Assembly: GCA_030610915.1 (NCBI GenBank)
Contig: JAUWQS010000041.1
Location: 1 to 9,694, forward strand
DNA from: Pseudomonadota bacterium
GTDB lineage: Bacteria; Desulfobacterota; Syntrophia; Syntrophales; JADFWA01
DNA length: 9,694 nt
Reading direction: 5' to 3'
Each line of letters starts with the position of its first letter. Position 1 is the stretch's first letter. A program made the position numbers and the translations under genes. Under the pieces are notes generated by a model. That model did no database searches. It had not been told where the DNA came from and was given only the letters and a program-made list of their open reading frames with translations. This document shows positions 7,163-9,694 of this stretch, in pieces.

Positions 7163-7924
7163 TCAACTGTGAGCTTTGATCATCTCGGTCAAACCCTTTG
7201 CGTCCCTGTTATTTACCAGATTTTTTATTTCCGATAAGGTTTTCTCATACATATCAAGAACATTATTGATATCAGGATTCAAGGTAATTATTTCAGCATA
7301 GAGACCGGGATTGCTCCCGAAAACTTTTTTCAGGATATCGATCTTGGCATTGAAAACAGGGGTGGCAAAATCCTTTAGCTCCGAAAGATCTGTCCCCGCT
7401 TTACTTAGAACCACTCCCATGGTAATAGTGTTCAGGTGATTCAACCCCTGAACAATCGCCATCATCCTGTCATGCTTCTCCGGTGTTGTCTCAACTATAT
7501 GAGCTCCCCCCCCTTCCAGTACCCTCTTAAGACGGCCAATCCATTTCTCCGCCCTGGCGGGGCAGATGACCACATTACGTCCGGCGATTGTATCGACACC
7601 GGGACCGAAGAGGGGGTGCATCCCTATTACTTCCGATATAGAATATTTCAACATGGATCTTACCGGCTCCACCTTCAGGGAGGTCATATCCATTAAGAGT
7701 GTTCCCTTTCTCATGTGGGGACCGACCTTTTCGATTATCTCACATGTTGCCCCGATCGGCACACTGACGATGACGACATCGCATTCCCTTGCCAGAGTTG
7801 GAATATCCATGCCCGTTTTTCTTCCCGATACATGAACGGTACATCCTTCCTTTCTGAAAAAGTCCGCAAACCACCTTCCAATACCGCCTGTGCCGCCGAT
7901 GATCCCTATCTCAAAATTTTCCAT
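7163..7924 (-). CDS. tyrA: Prephenate dehydrogenase (tyrosine biosynthesis)
   Basis: NAD(P)-dependent oxidative decarboxylation of prephenate to 4-hydroxyphenylpyruvate, a cytoplasmic step towards tyrosine. The 253-residue protein resembles the dehydrogenase half of the enterobacterial bifunctional T-protein without the chorismate mutase part. The Rossmann glycine-rich loop is GIIGGTGGIGRWF (7-19). DVVIVSVPIGAT (49-60) and LLMDMTSLKVEPV (76-88) follow. GMHPLFGP (101-108) carries the catalytic-type histidine H103, and QGLNHLNT (159-166) a second conserved histidine at 163. The C-terminal half is helical, as in the dimerisation domain. No ACT regulatory domain is attached. The ATG at 7922-7924 has a GAGGA about 10 nt upstream. 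It lies 120 nt downstream of the glycosyltransferase and is not in a visible aromatic-pathway operon. A cyclohexadienyl or arogenate specificity cannot be excluded. Confidence 0.9.
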   Translation of the reverse strand: MENFEIGIIGGTGGIGRWFADFFRKEGCTVHVSGRKTGMDIPTLARECDVVIVSVPIGATCEIIEKVGPHMRKGTLLMDMTSLKVEPVRSMLKYSISEVIGMHPLFGPGVDTIAGRNVVICPARAEKWIGRLKRVLEGGGAHIVETTPEKHDRMMAIVQGLNHLNTITMGVVLSKAGTDLSELKDFATPVFNAKIDILKKVFGSNPGLYAEIITLNPDINNVLDMYEKTLSEIKNLVNNRDAKGLTEMIKAHS

Positions 7925-7950
7925 ATGTAAACGATCCTCAGAATATATTA

Positions 7951-7990
7951 AATATCAAAATGAGAAATGAGAAATTTTCATTTTAATATT
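7951..7990. repeat. Palindrome with TGAGAAA heptads between the glycosyltransferase and tyrA
   Basis: AATATCAAAATGAGAA (7951-7966) pairs with TTTTCATTTTAATATT (7975-7990) at 14 of 16 positions. Two exact TGAGAAA units occupy 7961-7974. The right arm with one more base (7975-7991) matches the reverse complement of 5778-5794 exactly. It may form a weak A/U-rich hairpin in the minus-strand transcript upstream of tyrA. Confidence 0.7.
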
Positions 7991-8007
7991 TAGTACTTGA
8001 ATGGGGT

Positions 8008-8036
8008 TTTCCTTCAGTCTTCAGTCTTCAGCCTAA
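8008..8036 (+). repeat. CTTCAGY heptad tandem repeat near the glycosyltransferase stop
   Basis: Three consecutive 7-bp units, CTTCAGT (8012-8018), CTTCAGT (8019-8025) and CTTCAGC (8026-8032), are flanked by TTTTC and CTAAA. The same arrangement (TTTTTC, CTTCAGC twice, CTAAA) occurs at 2918-2941. As with that copy, it lies immediately downstream of a minus-strand stop codon. Confidence 0.8.
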
Positions 8037-8044
8037 ATATCTTA

Positions 8045-9307
8045 TCAGTCTGACAGGTATTGGGCGATGGAGGGGATGCCGTCCCTTCTGGGGGTTTGGT
8101 TCCACTTGGCGATCAGATAATATTTTTCCTCTTCCATGCCGCGGCATTCAATTTCCAAAAATTCCTCAGCCTCTTTTGTCCCCATCTCTTTTGTCTCGTT
8201 CACATAGTCGAGGGTTCTGATATAATAGATTGGAATAAGAGAGCTTATCAGTTCAGATCTCTCCACCAATTCATCCCGGAAGGCCACTATATAATCAAAA
8301 AGTATCCTGGCCCACAGATCGGCTGGGACCCTGATTTGCGGGGCGGCCATTCCTTTCAGCCTCAAGATGTCTTCCAGGTTGAGTGGGGCAATGACCTTTT
8401 CCCAGACACCGCCGTATTTTTCCATCCCTTTTACAAAACTTTCCCTGAGATTCTCTGTGTTGACATGCACGGTCGGAGGCTCCTCTTTAACCCCAAGGCC
8501 GAAGCCGAAGATACTTGTCGGCATGCTATCCGAGGTATCTTTCCACAGGTACTCAAAATCAACGATTAAATGGAAGATAGTGCTGACCACCTGATGGAAC
8601 ATATCGCCGAGATGGGCGCCCGGGTCTTTTGCCCGGTGCGATTTGGGAGCGCCTAAAAAGGCCTGACAGACTTTGAATCCACGGGCGATGGCGGTGGTGG
8701 TCATCCAGATATCGATCCCGAATTCCGAAACATTATCGTTCCAGGTCTTTTCCGTGAGGTAGGCCCTGGCCAACCTCCCTGAGAAGGAGAAATCACCGGC
8801 AATGGGCTGCCTTGTCCGAAGTCCGTAAAGCGCCCTCGTCAAAGGATAGGCGATATTGTTGGTGATGGTTCCGTCGTACTTATGGCGAACATAGATGGGA
8901 ATGACATAATCATGGCCGAGGTAGATCGGCTCTAAAAGATACTGAATCCACTGGGGTGTGATGCTTTTCAGATCCGCGTCAACCATGACAATGGCGCGGG
9001 CGCCAAGCTCCACACCCGCCTCAAACAGGTTCCTGATATTTTTGCCCTTTCCTTTAGCGCCCTCAGGGGTGGATATGTAAAGTTTGGGTGTCCTGGTTTT
9101 TGTTCCCAGAAAGGCCTTTTTGGTGTTGTCGGGCGAATGGTTGTCGACATTGATGATGACTGAATCCTTTCGTCTGAAAAACCTCGACAGGCCCTCATCA
9201 ACCATGGATACCACGAATCCGATAGAATCCGCTTCCCTGTAAGAGGGGATGCCGACGACGATCTCCGCCTTTTTGATCTTATCCGGGTTTTCAATAATTC
9301 TGGACAT
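8045..9307 (-). CDS. GT-A fold glycosyltransferase, possibly glucosyl- or mannosylglycerate synthase-like
   Basis: Probable cytoplasmic sugar-nucleotide-dependent glycosyltransferase. The 420-residue protein has a GT-A (family 2-like) N-terminal half: VVGIPSYREADSIG (17-30) for the first nucleotide-binding strand, NVDNHSPDNT (53-62), the GKGK loop (86-89), and the metal-binding DxD as V-D110-A-D112-L. Further on, PIAGDFSFSGRLAR (168-181), a probable catalytic acidic region FGIDIW (196-201), and APKSHR (220-225) with a candidate metal-ligand histidine at 224. No membrane segment or signal peptide is seen. The GKG and DAD placement and the long helical C-terminal half (about 285-420) recall retaining glycerate or 3-phosphoglycerate glycosyltransferases (GT78/GT81), which make compatible solutes. 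Substrates cannot be read from sequence, and no partner phosphatase is visible. The ATG (9305-9307) has GGAGG 6 nt upstream. Confidence 0.85.
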   Translation of the reverse strand: MSRIIENPDKIKKAEIVVGIPSYREADSIGFVVSMVDEGLSRFFRRKDSVIINVDNHSPDNTKKAFLGTKTRTPKLYISTPEGAKGKGKNIRNLFEAGVELGARAIVMVDADLKSITPQWIQYLLEPIYLGHDYVIPIYVRHKYDGTITNNIAYPLTRALYGLRTRQPIAGDFSFSGRLARAYLTEKTWNDNVSEFGIDIWMTTTAIARGFKVCQAFLGAPKSHRAKDPGAHLGDMFHQVVSTIFHLIVDFEYLWKDTSDSMPTSIFGFGLGVKEEPPTVHVNTENLRESFVKGMEKYGGVWEKVIAPLNLEDILRLKGMAAPQIRVPADLWARILFDYIVAFRDELVERSELISSLIPIYYIRTLDYVNETKEMGTKEAEEFLEIECRGMEEEKYYLIAKWNQTPRRDGIPSIAQYLSD

Positions 9308-9560
9308 GTTAGACCTCCATAGTATCGCCTGAAGGCGATGGAATCAGTAAACGTTCACCGCAGAACTCGCGGAGAAAATATTCCTCTAAGCCAAGAGTTA
9401 GAGTCGTTTCGCTCTAATTTTAAGTTTTTCCTTTCAGAAGATGAAATCATGTCATTCCCCTCAGCAATTTCCGGTTAGGCGCTACTTACGAAGCCGTCAA
9501 ATTTCTATTTTCTAATCTCCCCGATCGCTTACGCTTCGGACATAGCGGAGATTATAAGCG
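9308..9560. other. Spacer upstream of the glycosyltransferase with hairpins and shared repeat words
   Basis: A perfect small hairpin, ATCGCC/GGCGAT (9324-9329, 9334-9339), lies just upstream of the ribosome binding site GGAGG (9314-9318). A second stem, TTAGAG/CTCTAA, spans 9398-9417. GGTTAGGCGCTA (9473-9484) repeats 6071-6082 exactly. TACGAAGCCGTCAA (9487-9500) resembles the right outer arm of the palindrome at 1921-1934. No clear promoter could be assigned and no coding frame is present. Confidence 0.5.
9514..9553 (-). terminator. Inverted repeat after the partial binding-protein gene, possible 3' end structure
   Basis: AATCTCC (9514-9520) pairs with GGAGATT (9547-9553), and the 26-nt interior contains a second partial stem around CCGA/TCGG. 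On the minus strand it begins 7 nt after the stop codon at 9561. No T-run follows it, so termination is only a possibility. Confidence 0.35.
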
Positions 9561-9694
9561 CTAATTGATCTGTACGATTTTTCCCTCCTCTGCCATCAGA
9601 ACGAAGAGAGAACTTTTTGCCTCTCCTGTTTCTGAGAAGGAGGTCTTTCCCGTAATTCCCGGATAGTCTTTTAACTTAAAAAGACCGTCTTTCA
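9561..9694 (-). CDS. C-terminal end of a probable periplasmic ligand-binding protein (LivJ/LpoA-like), partial
   Basis: Only the last 43 codons and the TAG stop (9561-9563) are inside the window; the frame is open to the right edge. The tail reads with the pattern YPGITGKTSFSETGEAK followed by SLFVLMAEEGKIVQIN. This G-(V/I)-TG-x-x-x-F-x-x-x-G-(D/E)-A ... L-(F/Y)-(V/I)-L-x-x-x-x-GK-(I/F)-V-Q ending is typical of type I periplasmic binding folds, such as branched-chain amino acid binding proteins and the LpoA-like penicillin-binding protein activators of this phylum. The full-length gene would be needed to choose between an ABC-transporter receptor and a cell-wall synthase activator. It is on the same strand as the glycosyltransferase, but the 253-nt gap argues against tight coupling. 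Confidence 0.55.
   Translation of the reverse strand, partial: KDGLFKLKDYPGITGKTSFSETGEAKSSLFVLMAEEGKIVQIN

Noticed and set aside
8060..8569. Plus-strand frame of 169 codons opposite the glycosyltransferase
   Set aside because: It is a shadow of a confidently coding minus-strand gene and its translation has no recognisable protein character.
8968..9294. Second minus-strand frame inside the glycosyltransferase gene
   Set aside because: It is out of frame with a GT-A domain whose motifs (GKGK, DAD) lie exactly here in the correct frame.

Overview
The window looks like ordinary chromosome from a Gram-negative bacterium of the Deltaproteobacteria/Desulfobacterota type, possibly a Syntrophales-like lineage. 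This is inferred from gene content and protein style: a complete mreBCD-mrdA elongasome cluster, a membrane-anchored SurA/PpiD-type chaperone, a two-Gate nucleoside-recognition membrane protein, a TyrA resembling the enterobacterial dehydrogenase domain, and intergenic DNA dense in short palindromic and tandem repeats. No marker settles the genus.

Layout. Positions 1-3995 (minus strand) carry the rod-shape operon in the order mreB, mreC, mreD, mrdA (PBP2, cut by the window start at its C-terminal side). MreB filaments, the MreC/MreD membrane scaffold and the PBP2 transpeptidase work together in lateral-wall peptidoglycan synthesis. The operon is broken by a 120-nt repeat-bearing gap (mreB-mreC) and a 337-nt gap (mreC-mreD) that holds a large nested palindrome; mreD and mrdA overlap by 35 nt. 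A 174-nt divergent intergenic region separates mreB from a plus-strand periplasmic-folding chaperone gene (4170-5771). A 331-nt repeat-rich spacer follows, then a plus-strand nucleoside-recognition (Gate) membrane protein (6103-7041). This converges on a minus-strand gene for prephenate dehydrogenase (7163-7924). Upstream of that, also on minus, lie a GT-A fold glycosyltransferase with a possible compatible-solute role (8045-9307) and the last 43 codons of a probable periplasmic ligand-binding protein (9561-9694).

I see no RNA gene, CRISPR array, insertion sequence, phage gene or defence island. The most unusual signal is in the non-coding DNA. Nearly every spacer holds tracts of 7-bp tandem repeats of several different consensus sequences (GAAATTR, CTTCAGY, ACCGTGA, TGAGAAA), sometimes as inverted pairs. 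There is also a 9-bp-period inverted repeat and a nested GTCATTTCGA palindrome. Several repeat words recur word for word in separate spacers. They resemble in style the heptanucleotide STRR repeats of cyanobacteria, and may be the item here most worth following up.
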